Below are positions 33,514 through 41,411 of a DNA stretch of 57,279 nt, piece after piece. Source of the stretch: Rhizobacter sp. (GTDB taxonomy: Bacteria > Pseudomonadota > Gammaproteobacteria > Burkholderiales > Burkholderiaceae_C); NCBI GenBank assembly GCA_023954175.1, contig JAMLIM010000013.1:1-57279 (forward strand), read 5' to 3'. The notes under the pieces were generated by a model. That model saw only the letters and a program-made list of their open reading frames with translations. It did no database searches and had not been told where the DNA came from. The translations under genes and the position numbers were made by a program. Positions within the stretch are counted from its first letter, which is position 1, and every line of letters begins with the position of its first letter.

Positions 33514-34842
33514 CTACGGCGCGGCGTTGCCCGACGGCAGCGTGAAGTAGAAGCTGCTGCCGCGCTGCACCTCGGACTCGGCCCAGATCTCGCCGCCGTG
33601 ACGCCGCACGATGCGGCGCACCGACGCCAGGCCGACCCCGGTGCCCTGAAAGTCGTTCGCGCTGTGCAGACGCTGGAAGACGCCGAAGAGGCGATCGGCG
33701 AAGCGCATGTCGAAGCCGGCGCCGTTGTCGCGTACGCAGTAGGCCGGCACACCGTCGTTGACCGCGCTCTCGAACCGGATCTGCGCGTCGGGCTTCTTGG
33801 CGGTGTACTTCCAGGCGTTGCCGAGCAGGTTCTCGAGCACGACGCGCAGCAGCGTCGGGTCGCCCTGCGCCTGCAGGCCGTCCTCGATGTGCAGGTCGAT
33901 CTCGCGCTCCGGCGCCTGGCGGCGCAGATCGTCGGCGACGTAGCCGGCGAGCTGCGACAGGTTCACGGGTTGTCGGGCCAGCGGGCGCGACGACAGCTGC
34001 GACAGCGTGAGCAGTGCGTCGATCATGCTGTTCATGCGCGCGGCGGCGCCGAGCACGCGCTCGAGGTGGTCGTTGCCGATGCGATCGAGCTGACGGCCGT
34101 AGTCCTCTTTCAGGATCTTCGTGAAACCCTCGACGACCCGGATCGGCGCGCGCAGGTCGTGCGATACGGTGTAGCTGAAGGATTCATGGTCGCTCGCCGC
34201 AGGCGCTGCCGCGCGCGTTGGCGTGAGGCTGAGCACCCACAGCGCACGTGCCGGCACGCCGGCCTCGATGCGCTGCGCGTGGGCGTCCCACGCGGCGTCG
34301 ACCGGTTCGACGGTTTCACCGAACGCCTGCGCCGCGCGGTCGCCGGCGCCGTCGGGCAGGATCTTTCGCAAGTCCGGCCAGGCCAGGCCTTCGAGCTGCG
34401 CGGGCGTCCGGCTCGACAACTGTGCCGCCGCCGCGTTGGCCTGCACGACAGCGCCCACTTCGCGGCCCGCGGCTTCCAGGATGATCACCGGCAGCGGCAG
34501 GCCCGCGAGCAGCGGATCCGGCAACGCAGGCTTCGCCTGCGGCGAAGGCGGGGGTGCAACGCCGATCGCGGGTTCGGCTGCACGCGCATCGCGAAGGGCG
34601 ATCTCGAGCGCGCGCTGGCGCCAGAGTGTCCAACCGATCGCCGCTGCCGCGCACGCGAGGCCGGCCGCGAGCAGCCAGGGCAGGGCAGGCGGCGGTGCTG
34701 CGGCGTTGCCGGCGAGCAGCGCCTGGATCGCCAGCGCGAAGGCGAGCCCTGTCGCGATCAGCGCCGCGACCCACGCCGTGCCGAGGGCCCGCGTCGCAAC
34801 GCGGCCGGGCACGTCGGCCGGGTTCGAGGCGGGACGGGGCAT
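33514..34842 (-). CDS. Membrane-anchored sensor histidine kinase
   Basis: This 442-aa kinase has two predicted transmembrane helices at about residues 18-42 and 50-72 with almost no periplasmic loop. A PAS-like segment follows at about 110-210 (LPLPVIILEAAGREVGAVVQ), then HisKA with His in SYTVSHDLRAPIRVVEGFTK near residue 227, and an HATPase (NLLGNAWKYTAKK, DNGAGFDMRF, GTGVGLASVRRIVRRHGGE). The HisKA region is close to those of bacteriophytochrome-like kinases. ATG 34842 was chosen because homologous sequence begins there; the frame continues upstream with Arg-rich shadow. It converges with the ANTAR gene (36-base gap) and is divergent from the Hpt/receiver-GGDEF-EAL pair, a possible phosphorelay partner. 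Confidence 0.9.
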   Translation of the reverse strand: MPRPASNPADVPGRVATRALGTAWVAALIATGLAFALAIQALLAGNAAAPPPALPWLLAAGLACAAAAIGWTLWRQRALEIALRDARAAEPAIGVAPPPSPQAKPALPDPLLAGLPLPVIILEAAGREVGAVVQANAAAAQLSSRTPAQLEGLAWPDLRKILPDGAGDRAAQAFGETVEPVDAAWDAHAQRIEAGVPARALWVLSLTPTRAAAPAASDHESFSYTVSHDLRAPIRVVEGFTKILKEDYGRQLDRIGNDHLERVLGAAARMNSMIDALLTLSQLSSRPLARQPVNLSQLAGYVADDLRRQAPEREIDLHIEDGLQAQGDPTLLRVVLENLLGNAWKYTAKKPDAQIRFESAVNDGVPAYCVRDNGAGFDMRFADRLFGVFQRLHSANDFQGTGVGLASVRRIVRRHGGEIWAESEVQRGSSFYFTLPSGNAAP

Positions 34843-35120
34843 GCGAAGATTGTACGGAGGACACCCTTGGCGATGCGTTGCCGAGGCGTGAAGCGAGGCC
34901 GTGTGCGCAACGCGCGCGGAGTGATCCGGACGGTGCACGGTTTCAGTTCTCGGCGGTTGTGCCGAAGAATGGCGATCAGCGGCTTGGCGCCGACGGCCTG
35001 GCACCGAGAAGGGGGTGCGGCGCCCACGCCTCCTGCCCGGGCCCTCGGGTTTCGGCCCGGCAGGTGACGCGTCGCGTCTCGTTCGCCGACAATGCAGCAT
35101 GTCGAAAGTGGACAGAATTC

Positions 35121-35522
35121 ATGACCAGTGAGAGCGATCCCGCCGCTTCAGTGGCATCGCGCGTGGCCGGCGTGCTCGATCCCGAGGCGCTCGCACGGCT
35201 GCGTGAACTCGATCCGGAAGGCCAGAGCAAGTTGCTGTCGCGCGTCGCGGGCGCTTTCGGCACCTCGGTGGCGCGCCTGCTGCCGCAGTTGAAGACGGCG
35301 CTCGAAGCGCGCGACATGGCGGCGATCCGGCATGTCGCGCACACGCTGAAATCATCCTCGGCGAGCATCGGCGCGGTCAAGTTGTCGCGTCTGTGCGCCG
35401 ATATCGAGTCCATGTCCCGCGAAGGCCGGTTCGAAGGCTTGCCCGATGCGATCGCCGCATTCAATTCCGAAGTCACCGCCGTGCTCGACGCCCTGAAACC
35501 CTTGCTCGAGAGCCAGCCATGA
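35121..35522 (+). CDS. Hpt-domain phosphotransfer protein
   Basis: This 133-aa single-domain protein has the four-helix Hpt pattern. The phospho-accepting His lies in AIRHVAHTLKSSSASIGAVK near residue 75, followed by LSRLCADIESMSREG. Preceding LRELDPEGQSKLLSRVAGAF is the usual first helix pair. Its stop overlaps the start of the receiver-GGDEF-EAL gene (ATGA), so the two are coupled and the receiver is the likely phosphoacceptor. The upstream divergent kinase at 34842 is a candidate donor, but it has no receiver domain of its own, so the complete relay needs another component. Confidence 0.9.
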   Translation: MTSESDPAASVASRVAGVLDPEALARLRELDPEGQSKLLSRVAGAFGTSVARLLPQLKTALEARDMAAIRHVAHTLKSSSASIGAVKLSRLCADIESMSREGRFEGLPDAIAAFNSEVTAVLDALKPLLESQP

Positions 35523-37771
35523 AACGGGCAGAAGCTCTGGCGGGCGAGGGCGAACCGGCACACAAGGTCCTGCTCGTCGACGACGACGATGTGAACCTGC
35601 TGCTGACCTCGCACGCGCTGCGCGAGGCCGGTTTCGAGGTGACCGAGGTGACGAGCGGCGAGGGCGCACTCGACCTGCTCGACAGCTTCGTGCCCGACAT
35701 CGTCGTGCTCGACGCCTTGATGCCCGGGCTGGACGGCTTCCAGACTTGCCGCGTACTGCGCGGGCGCAGCGGCTTCGATGCCTTGCCGGTGCTGATGCTG
35801 ACCGGCCTCGACGACGACGCGTCGATCACCCGCGCCTACGAGGCGGGCGCAACGGACTTCTTCGTCAAGTCGACGCAATGGAGCCTGCTCACCGGGCGCC
35901 TGCGCCACCTGCTGCGCTCGGCCGGCATTCGCATCGAACTCGAGCGCAGCAAGGCCAAGCTCGCGCGCGCGCAGGACCTGGCGCGCATGGGCAGCTTCGA
36001 CTGGCGCCGCGGCCACGGCGGGCCGGTCTTTTCGGTCGAGGGCCTGCGTGTGCTCGGCCTGCCGTCGGACGCGAAGTTCGGCATCCGCCAGATGTTGCGC
36101 ACCGTGAACGACGATGTGCGCGCGGGCCTGATCGAACTGCTGCACGACGCGCTGCGCCACAGCCTGGCGCTCGCGACGGACGTGCCCGTGACCTTGCACG
36201 ACCACAAGCAGCGCATCATCCACCTCGAAGCAGAACCCGAGTTCAACGAGCACGGCCATCTGTCGGGATACACCGGCATCGTCCAGGACGTGACGGACCG
36301 CCGGCTCGACGAGGACAAGATCCGCCACCTGGCGAACTTCGACACGCTGACCGGCCTGCCGAACCGCCATCAACTGAACCTGCGTGCCGAGAGTGCGCTC
36401 GAGCATGCGCGTCGCCTCGGCCACCAGGTCGGCGTGCTGCTGATCGACCTCGGCCGCTTCAAGGTCATCAACGACACGCTCGGACATGCTGCCGGCGACG
36501 AACTGCTGATGGAAGTGGGGCGCCGCCTGCGCTCGAGCGTGCGCCACTCGGACAAGGAGATCGAGGTCTCGATCGACTCGATGGGGTCGCGCTCGCACCG
36601 CGCGCTCGAGGGCGTGGGGCGCTACGGCGGCGACGAGTTCGTCGCCCTGCTGCCCGAGATCGGCGACGAACTCGACGCCGAACGCGTGGCGTCGCGCATC
36701 CTCGAACTGCTGAAGGATCCGATGTTCGTCGGGGGGCAGGAGTGCTTCGTCACCGCGAGCGTCGGCATCGCGCTGTTCCCGCGCGACGGCGCCTCGGTGG
36801 CGGACCTGATGCGCAGCGCCGATGTCGCGATGTATGCGGCCAAGGCGCAGGGCCCGAACACGCATGCGCTCTACAGCCCGCACCTCGCCGGCATGGGGCG
36901 CGCCAAGATCGAGCTCGAGAGCGCGCTGCACAAGGCGATCGAGCGCAACGAACTCGTGCTGCACTATCAACCGAAGGTCGATGCGCGCAGCGTGCGCATG
37001 ATCGGCGTCGAGGCGCTGATGCGCTGGAACAGGAACGGCGTGCTCGTGCCGCCCGGCGACTTCATCCCGCTGGCGGAGGAGACGGGCCTGATCGTGCCGC
37101 TCAGCGAATGGGCGATCCGCGAGGCGGCGCGCCAGACGCGTGTCTGGCAGGACCGCTTCGGCTTCTCCGATTCGATCGCGGTGAACCTGCCGAACCGGCT
37201 GTTCGAGCGCACCGACCTGATCGAGCACATCCACGCTGCCGTCACCATGCACGGCGTGCCGCACCATGCGATCCAGCTCGAGATCACCGAGACCGGGCTG
37301 ATGAAGGATTCGGGCAACGTCAACATGACGCTGCACCGGCTCAACGAGATGGGTGTCGAGATCTCGATCGACGATTTCGGCACCGGCTATTCATCGCTGT
37401 CCTACATCACCAACATGCCGATCAGCGAGCTCAAGATCGATCGCGCGTTCGTGCACAACCTCGGCCTCACGCCGCAAAGCTCGGCGATCGTGACCGCGAT
37501 CATCGCGATCGCGCGCTCGCTCGGGCTTCGTGTCGTCGCCGAAGGGGTCGAGACGCTGCGGCAGATGGAGCAACTGCATCGCCTCGGCTGCCGCTTCATG
37601 CAGGGCTTCCTGTTCAGCCGGCCGCTCGCTCCCGATCAGCTCGAGGCGTGGCGCGAGCAGACGCTGCTGTCGCGCAACGCACCCTGGATCGCCGAGGCGA
37701 GCGATGCGGCGTCCGATGGGCAGGGGCGCGAGCCGCACCTGCGCGCCGCCAACACCATCCCGCGCGCCTGA
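35519..37771 (+). CDS. Response regulator with GGDEF and EAL domains
   Basis: This 750-aa protein has a receiver domain at about residues 15-135 (VLLVDDDDVNLLL, Asp in VVLDALMPGLDGF near 68). A PAS-like region covers about 155-260. The GGDEF domain spans about 270-455 (FDTLTGLPNRHQL, LIDLGRFKVINDTLGH, RYGGDEFVALLPEI) and the EAL domain about 460-710 (IGVEALMRWNR, EITETGLM, SIDDFGTGYSSLSYI, AEGVETLRQM). Both c-di-GMP synthase and phosphodiesterase motifs appear intact. Between an RxxD-like RHSD and RYGGDEF there is an insertion of about 20 residues not usual for the domain. It overlaps the Hpt gene by four bases. Confidence 0.92.
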   Translation: MKRAEALAGEGEPAHKVLLVDDDDVNLLLTSHALREAGFEVTEVTSGEGALDLLDSFVPDIVVLDALMPGLDGFQTCRVLRGRSGFDALPVLMLTGLDDDASITRAYEAGATDFFVKSTQWSLLTGRLRHLLRSAGIRIELERSKAKLARAQDLARMGSFDWRRGHGGPVFSVEGLRVLGLPSDAKFGIRQMLRTVNDDVRAGLIELLHDALRHSLALATDVPVTLHDHKQRIIHLEAEPEFNEHGHLSGYTGIVQDVTDRRLDEDKIRHLANFDTLTGLPNRHQLNLRAESALEHARRLGHQVGVLLIDLGRFKVINDTLGHAAGDELLMEVGRRLRSSVRHSDKEIEVSIDSMGSRSHRALEGVGRYGGDEFVALLPEIGDELDAERVASRILELLKDPMFVGGQECFVTASVGIALFPRDGASVADLMRSADVAMYAAKAQGPNTHALYSPHLAGMGRAKIELESALHKAIERNELVLHYQPKVDARSVRMIGVEALMRWNRNGVLVPPGDFIPLAEETGLIVPLSEWAIREAARQTRVWQDRFGFSDSIAVNLPNRLFERTDLIEHIHAAVTMHGVPHHAIQLEITETGLMKDSGNVNMTLHRLNEMGVEISIDDFGTGYSSLSYITNMPISELKIDRAFVHNLGLTPQSSAIVTAIIAIARSLGLRVVAEGVETLRQMEQLHRLGCRFMQGFLFSRPLAPDQLEAWREQTLLSRNAPWIAEASDAASDGQGREPHLRAANTIPRA

Positions 37772-37803
37772 GCGCCGGGCGGCAATCACACGTCGAGGTC
37801 ACG

Positions 37804-39639
37804 GTGGATACACGCAACTCGACCCTCGCTGCCGCGTTGCAGCCGGCACAGGTGGCCAAGGCCGCGCTCAAGCGCCTGGTCGAATCCCGCCTCGAGCCGA
37901 CCCCCGAGAACTACGCGAAGGCGTATCGCGCCGAGGGCGGGCAGAGCGCGCCCGCGGCGCATTCGGAGCGCGGAATGCACCTGCTCGAGCGCCTCGCCGG
38001 CGCGGCGGGCCCCGAGGCGCCGGCGACGGAGCGCCGCACGTTGGCAGCGGCGATTCTCGATGGGCGCTGGGAGCAGGCCGAGCGCACGCTGGACAAGCTT
38101 GCCGTCGAGAACGATCAGGGCGCGACGCTTGCAAACCTGATCGAACGCATCGTGCGCGGCGTCGAGCGCGGCGGCAGGCAGTGGACGAGCGCGCGACGCA
38201 AGGAGAGCCTGCAGCGCGTGCTCAACGGCAGCCACGGCGACGCCGGCGTGCTTCAGATCCGGCTGACGCAGTTGCTCGGCAGCTGGGACCAGGATGGCGC
38301 CGACAGCGTGCACGCGCCGCCCGAGGCGGAGCCGGCGCAAGCTGCCACGGTGCAGGCGGCCGGGCCCACCGCGACGCCGGACAAGGCTGCATCGCCGGCG
38401 CCGGCTGCGGCGGGGAACCTGGCTGCAACGACCGCTGAACAGGGCAAGAACGAGTCGACCTGGGCCCGCGCCGTCGCGAGCCTGGGCGCGAGCCTGCACA
38501 AGGCGCTCGCCGCGGCCGGAGCGGACGAACAGGCAGCGGCGCTCGCGGCGATGACGGCCGAGATCGCGGCGCAGGGCGCCACGCCTGAACACGCGGACGC
38601 TTTGCTGCTGCAGAGCCAGGGCATCGATCGCGCGCTGCAGCACCGCCACCATCTCGTCGAGCAACTCGGCGGCCTGTGCCGCGAGCTGACGGAAGGGCTC
38701 GGCGACATGGTCGAGGACGAGAGCTGGACCAAGGGTCAGCTCGAGGCAATGCGCCTCAAGCTCGACGAGGGCATCAACGCGCGCGGCATCAAGTCCGCGA
38801 GCGAACTGCTGCGGCAGACGCGGGTGCGCCAGCGCGAGCTGCGCGAAGAGCGGGGGCGCGCGCGCGATGCGCTCAAGTCGCTGATGAACCAGATGCTGCA
38901 GGAGATGGGCGAGCTCGGCGCGCGCACCGGCAGCTTTCACGACAGCATCGGCCGCTACGCGCAGGCGATCGACGGCGCCGAGTCGCTCGAGGGCCTGACG
39001 GGTGTCGTCGGCGAGATGCTCGACGAGACGCGCAGCGTGCAGGAACTCGTCGGTCAAACGCAGCAGCGCCTGCAGACCGAGCATTCCCGCGCATCGGAGC
39101 TGGCGGCGCGCGTGACGACGCTGGAGTCCGAATTGCGTCGCCTGTCGGACGAGGTGACGACCGATCAGTTGACGCGCATCGCGAACCGGCGCGGCCTGTT
39201 GCAGGCGTTCGAGGTGGCGCGCGCGCGTGCCGAGCGCGAGGCAACACCGCTCTCGATCGGGCTGCTCGACATCGACAACTTCAAGCGCTTGAACGATGAG
39301 CTGGGCCACGGCGCGGGCGATGTTGCGCTGCGGGCGCTTGCCGAGCAGGTTGCCAAGTCGCTGCGCCCGGACGACGTCGTCGCGCGCTACGGTGGCGAGG
39401 AGTTCGTCGTGCTGCTGCCGGCGACGCCGGACGACGAAGCGCAGCAGATCCTGACGCGCCTGCAACGGTCGCTGTCGGGCGGGCTTTTCATGCACGAGCG
39501 CAAGACAGTGCTCGTCACGTTCTCGGCCGGGGTCACGGTCTACCGCGTTGGGGAGGCGATCGAGCCCGCGCTCGAGCGCGCCGACGAAGCGCTCTACGAG
39601 GCCAAGCGCACCGGCAAGAACCGCACCTGCGTGGCGTAG
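37804..39639 (+). CDS. Diguanylate cyclase with long helical N-terminal region
   Basis: This 611-aa cytoplasmic protein has a C-terminal GGDEF domain from about residue 450 (TDQLTRIANRRGLLQAFEVA, LLDIDNFKRLNDELGHGAGD, RYGGEEFVVLLPAT), with the active-site GGEEF intact. The first 450 residues are largely helical: a conserved start (KAALKRLVESRLEPTPENYA), an Ala/Pro-rich linker at about 165-225 and a long coiled-coil from about 260 to 445. Such an N-terminus is found in diguanylate cyclases that act through protein partners. The GTG start at 37804 has GAGGTC upstream, 32 bases after the receiver-GGDEF-EAL gene. No I-site RxxD is present (LRPDD precedes the motif). Confidence 0.9.
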   Translation: MDTRNSTLAAALQPAQVAKAALKRLVESRLEPTPENYAKAYRAEGGQSAPAAHSERGMHLLERLAGAAGPEAPATERRTLAAAILDGRWEQAERTLDKLAVENDQGATLANLIERIVRGVERGGRQWTSARRKESLQRVLNGSHGDAGVLQIRLTQLLGSWDQDGADSVHAPPEAEPAQAATVQAAGPTATPDKAASPAPAAAGNLAATTAEQGKNESTWARAVASLGASLHKALAAAGADEQAAALAAMTAEIAAQGATPEHADALLLQSQGIDRALQHRHHLVEQLGGLCRELTEGLGDMVEDESWTKGQLEAMRLKLDEGINARGIKSASELLRQTRVRQRELREERGRARDALKSLMNQMLQEMGELGARTGSFHDSIGRYAQAIDGAESLEGLTGVVGEMLDETRSVQELVGQTQQRLQTEHSRASELAARVTTLESELRRLSDEVTTDQLTRIANRRGLLQAFEVARARAEREATPLSIGLLDIDNFKRLNDELGHGAGDVALRALAEQVAKSLRPDDVVARYGGEEFVVLLPATPDDEAQQILTRLQRSLSGGLFMHERKTVLVTFSAGVTVYRVGEAIEPALERADEALYEAKRTGKNRTCVA

Positions 39640-39670
39640 CGCGGGTCAGGGTCGGGCGGCGCGCCCAAAT

Positions 39671-39704
39671 GAAAAGGCGGCGCCGGAAAACCGTACGCCG
39701 CCTT
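39671..39704 (-). terminator. Intrinsic terminator of the repeat-protein gene
   Basis: A 9-bp stem AAGGCGGCG/CGCCGCCTT with a 13-base loop (39674-39704) is followed on the minus strand by TTTTC. It lies about 45 bases downstream of the minus-strand repeat-protein gene that stops at 39747, the usual place for its terminator. A second perfect 6-bp GC hairpin (CCGGCC/GGCCGG, 39717-39734) lies between the two and lacks a T-run. Confidence 0.7.
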
Positions 39705-39746
39705 CGCGGGTGAGGCCCGGCCGCTGAGGGCCGGAGACAACCCGAT

Positions 39747-40163
39747 TTACTTCTTCTGCTTCGGCGGGCCCTTGTCCTGGTTGGCCACCGATTCCTGGCC
39801 TTCCACAATCGTGCCGGCCTTGTTGGCGGCCTTGGTCTCTTCCTTGACTTCGGCGCGGTTACCGGTCTTGGCGGGCTTGGTGGGCATGTCCTGCTTCGCG
39901 GTCGACTGCTGGCCTTCGACGATGGTGCCGGCCTTGTTGGCGGCTGCGGCATCCGCCTTCGTGGCGGCGCGATCACCGGTCTTGGCGGGCTTCTTGGGCA
40001 TGTCCTGCTTCGTCACCGACTGCTGGCCCGTCGGAATGTCGCCCGCCTGCTTGGCGGCCTTCGTCTCTTCCTTGACTTCGGCGCGAGTGGGCGATTGAGC
40101 CGATACGGACACGGCAAAAGCCGAAACCAGGGCGAACGTGAAAATGGAAGGAGCGAATTTCAT
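39747..40163 (-). CDS. Secreted protein built of three 35-residue repeats
   Basis: This 138-aa precursor has a clear signal peptide (MKFAPSIFTFALVSAFAVSV, cleavage near SAQS). The mature part is three imperfect 35-38-residue repeats, each with the pattern RAEVKEETKAAxxAG, then a QxSxxKQDMPxKPAKTG-type second half, very rich in Lys, Ala, Thr and Gln and without aromatic residues. It is probably disordered or a short coiled coil in the periplasm. ATG 40163 follows GGAG; a TTG at 40181 is less likely. I recognise no characterised family, though small Lys/Ala-rich secreted proteins of this look are common in Burkholderiales. A terminator follows at 39671-39704. Confidence 0.8.
   Translation of the reverse strand: MKFAPSIFTFALVSAFAVSVSAQSPTRAEVKEETKAAKQAGDIPTGQQSVTKQDMPKKPAKTGDRAATKADAAAANKAGTIVEGQQSTAKQDMPTKPAKTGNRAEVKEETKAANKAGTIVEGQESVANQDKGPPKQKK
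39784..40090 (-). repeat. Three in-frame ~108-bp tandem repeats within the secreted protein gene
   Basis: The repeat units of the secreted protein are visible at DNA level as well. The stretches containing CTTCGACGATGGTGCCGGCC and TTCCACAATCGTGCCGGCC, each followed by TTGTTGGCGGC, and the two copies of GTCTCTTCCTTGACTTCGGC are nearly identical. This suggests recent duplication by slippage or unequal recombination, and the repeat number may vary between strains. Confidence 0.65.
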
Positions 40164-40390
40164 GCGAATCTCCAATTGCAAAGATATTGATTAAGGGCGG
40201 TTGCCATCGACTCACTGCCGGTCATTCGCGGGCGTTAGGCCACGAGCCGACCGCGGTGATGATTAGCGCTCTCTCAACGCTTGGCGCTACCGGTCCGTTT
40301 ACAGGGGACAAAATATTCTACCTTGACCCAGGCGCCGAGGCGTGAAATGTTGCCTCGTTGCAACCGCACGCTTTGCGTCGCACGTGAGGC

Positions 40391-40480
40391 TGGCGGAGAC
40401 GGTGAGATTCGAACTCACGGAGGAGTTGCCCCCTCGGCAGTTTTCAAGACTGCTGCCTTAAGCCACTCGGCCACGTCTCC
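40391..40480 (-). tRNA. tRNA-Ser (anticodon UGA)
   Basis: The minus strand folds as a complete class II tRNA of 90 bases including an encoded CCA. Acceptor stem GGAGACG pairs with CGTCTCC. The anticodon stem GCAGT/ACTGC encloses loop CTTGAAA with anticodon TGA. A long variable arm typical of serine (GAGGGGGCAACTCCTC) and a T-arm with GTTCGAATC are present. It begins only 15 bases after the apaH stop on the same strand. A GATAAT element directly upstream suggests its own promoter. Confidence 0.95.
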
Positions 40481-40489
40481 CTCGGGGCG

Positions 40490-40495
40490 ATTATC
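40490..40495 (-). promoter_or_regulatory. Candidate -10 element of tRNA-Ser
   Basis: The minus strand reads GATAAT ten bases before the mature 5' end, matching TATAAT at five of six positions. At 17 bp upstream the sequence (CGGGTG, inside the end of apaH) does not resemble TTGACA. The element overlaps the last bases around the apaH stop region. It may allow independent transcription of the tRNA. Confidence 0.4.
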
Positions 40496-41332
40496 TCAAC
40501 AGATGGCTGCGGCACCCGGGCTGCGCGCGGCCTTGCAGCGCACCTGCACCAGCTCGCGCCGGCCGCCGTCTATGCGCACCGCGGTCAGCGCGCCGCCCCA
40601 GACGCAGCCGGTGTCGAGCGACAGCAACTGGGGCGAATCGATCAGGCCGAGTGTGGACCAGTGGCCGAATGCGATCGGCGTCCCCTCGGTCAGGCGTCCG
40701 GGCACCTCGAACCAGGGCATGTAGCCGCGCGGCGCGCTGTCGCGGCCCTGCTTGGTCTCGAACTCGAGCCGGCCGCGCTTGTCGCAAAAGCGCATCCGCG
40801 TCAGCGCATTGACGATGAAGCGCAGCCGCTCTTCGCCTTCGAGTTCGTCGCTCCAGCGCGTCGGCTTGTCGCCATACATCACACGAAGGAACTTGCCGGC
40901 GCCCCTCGACCTGAGCTTGGCTTCGACCTCGGCGGCACGCGCAAGGGTTGCCTGCACATCCCATTGCGGTGCGACACCGGCATGCACGAGCAGCCAGCCG
41001 TCAGAGAACGCGGCCAGATGCTGTGCGCGCAGCCAGCCGAGCAGGGCTTCGCGGTCCGGCGCATCGAGGATCTCGGCCAGGGTGTCCTGGCGCCGCAGGC
41101 GCTGCGCGCCCGCGGCGACCGCGAGCAGATGCAGGTCGTGGTTGCCGAGCAGGCAGTCCGCAGCGCCTTCGAACGCCTTGATGCGTCGCAGGGCCGCGAG
41201 CGACTGCGGGCCACGGTTGACGAGGTCACCGAGCAGCCAGAAGTGATCGCGCGAGGGCGAATAGCCGATCTCGGCCAGCACGCGGTCGAGCGCGTCGCAG
41301 CAGCCCTGGACGTCGCCGATGAGAAATTTCAT
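40496..41332 (-). CDS. apaH: Symmetrical bis(5'-nucleosyl)-tetraphosphatase ApaH
   Basis: ApaH hydrolyses Ap4A to two ADP and can remove Np4 caps from RNA. The 278-aa protein has the calcineurin-like metallophosphatase motifs in order: FLIGDVQGCCDAL near the N-terminus, WLLGDLVNRGPQSL near 32-45, LLGNHDLHLLAV near 61-72 and VHAGVAPQWD near 116. The C-terminal FGHWSTLGL and LDTGCVWGG segments are diagnostic. Length is typical. ATG 41332 lies 79 bases from the divergent CorC-type gene. The tRNA-Ser gene follows immediately. Confidence 0.96.
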   Translation of the reverse strand: MKFLIGDVQGCCDALDRVLAEIGYSPSRDHFWLLGDLVNRGPQSLAALRRIKAFEGAADCLLGNHDLHLLAVAAGAQRLRRQDTLAEILDAPDREALLGWLRAQHLAAFSDGWLLVHAGVAPQWDVQATLARAAEVEAKLRSRGAGKFLRVMYGDKPTRWSDELEGEERLRFIVNALTRMRFCDKRGRLEFETKQGRDSAPRGYMPWFEVPGRLTEGTPIAFGHWSTLGLIDSPQLLSLDTGCVWGGALTAVRIDGGRRELVQVRCKAARSPGAAAIC

Positions 41333-41411
41333 GCGCTGATTCTGCTACGCTCTGCTGCCACCCCACTCGAAGGAAACTGCGCAGCGGCTCGCGGCCTGCA
41401 TTGCGCGCTGC

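Noticed and set aside
35078-35098. GCCGACAA before the Hpt gene as a sigma-28 -10 element
   Set aside because: The -10-like octamer matches at seven positions, but the required TAAA at 15 bases upstream is absent.
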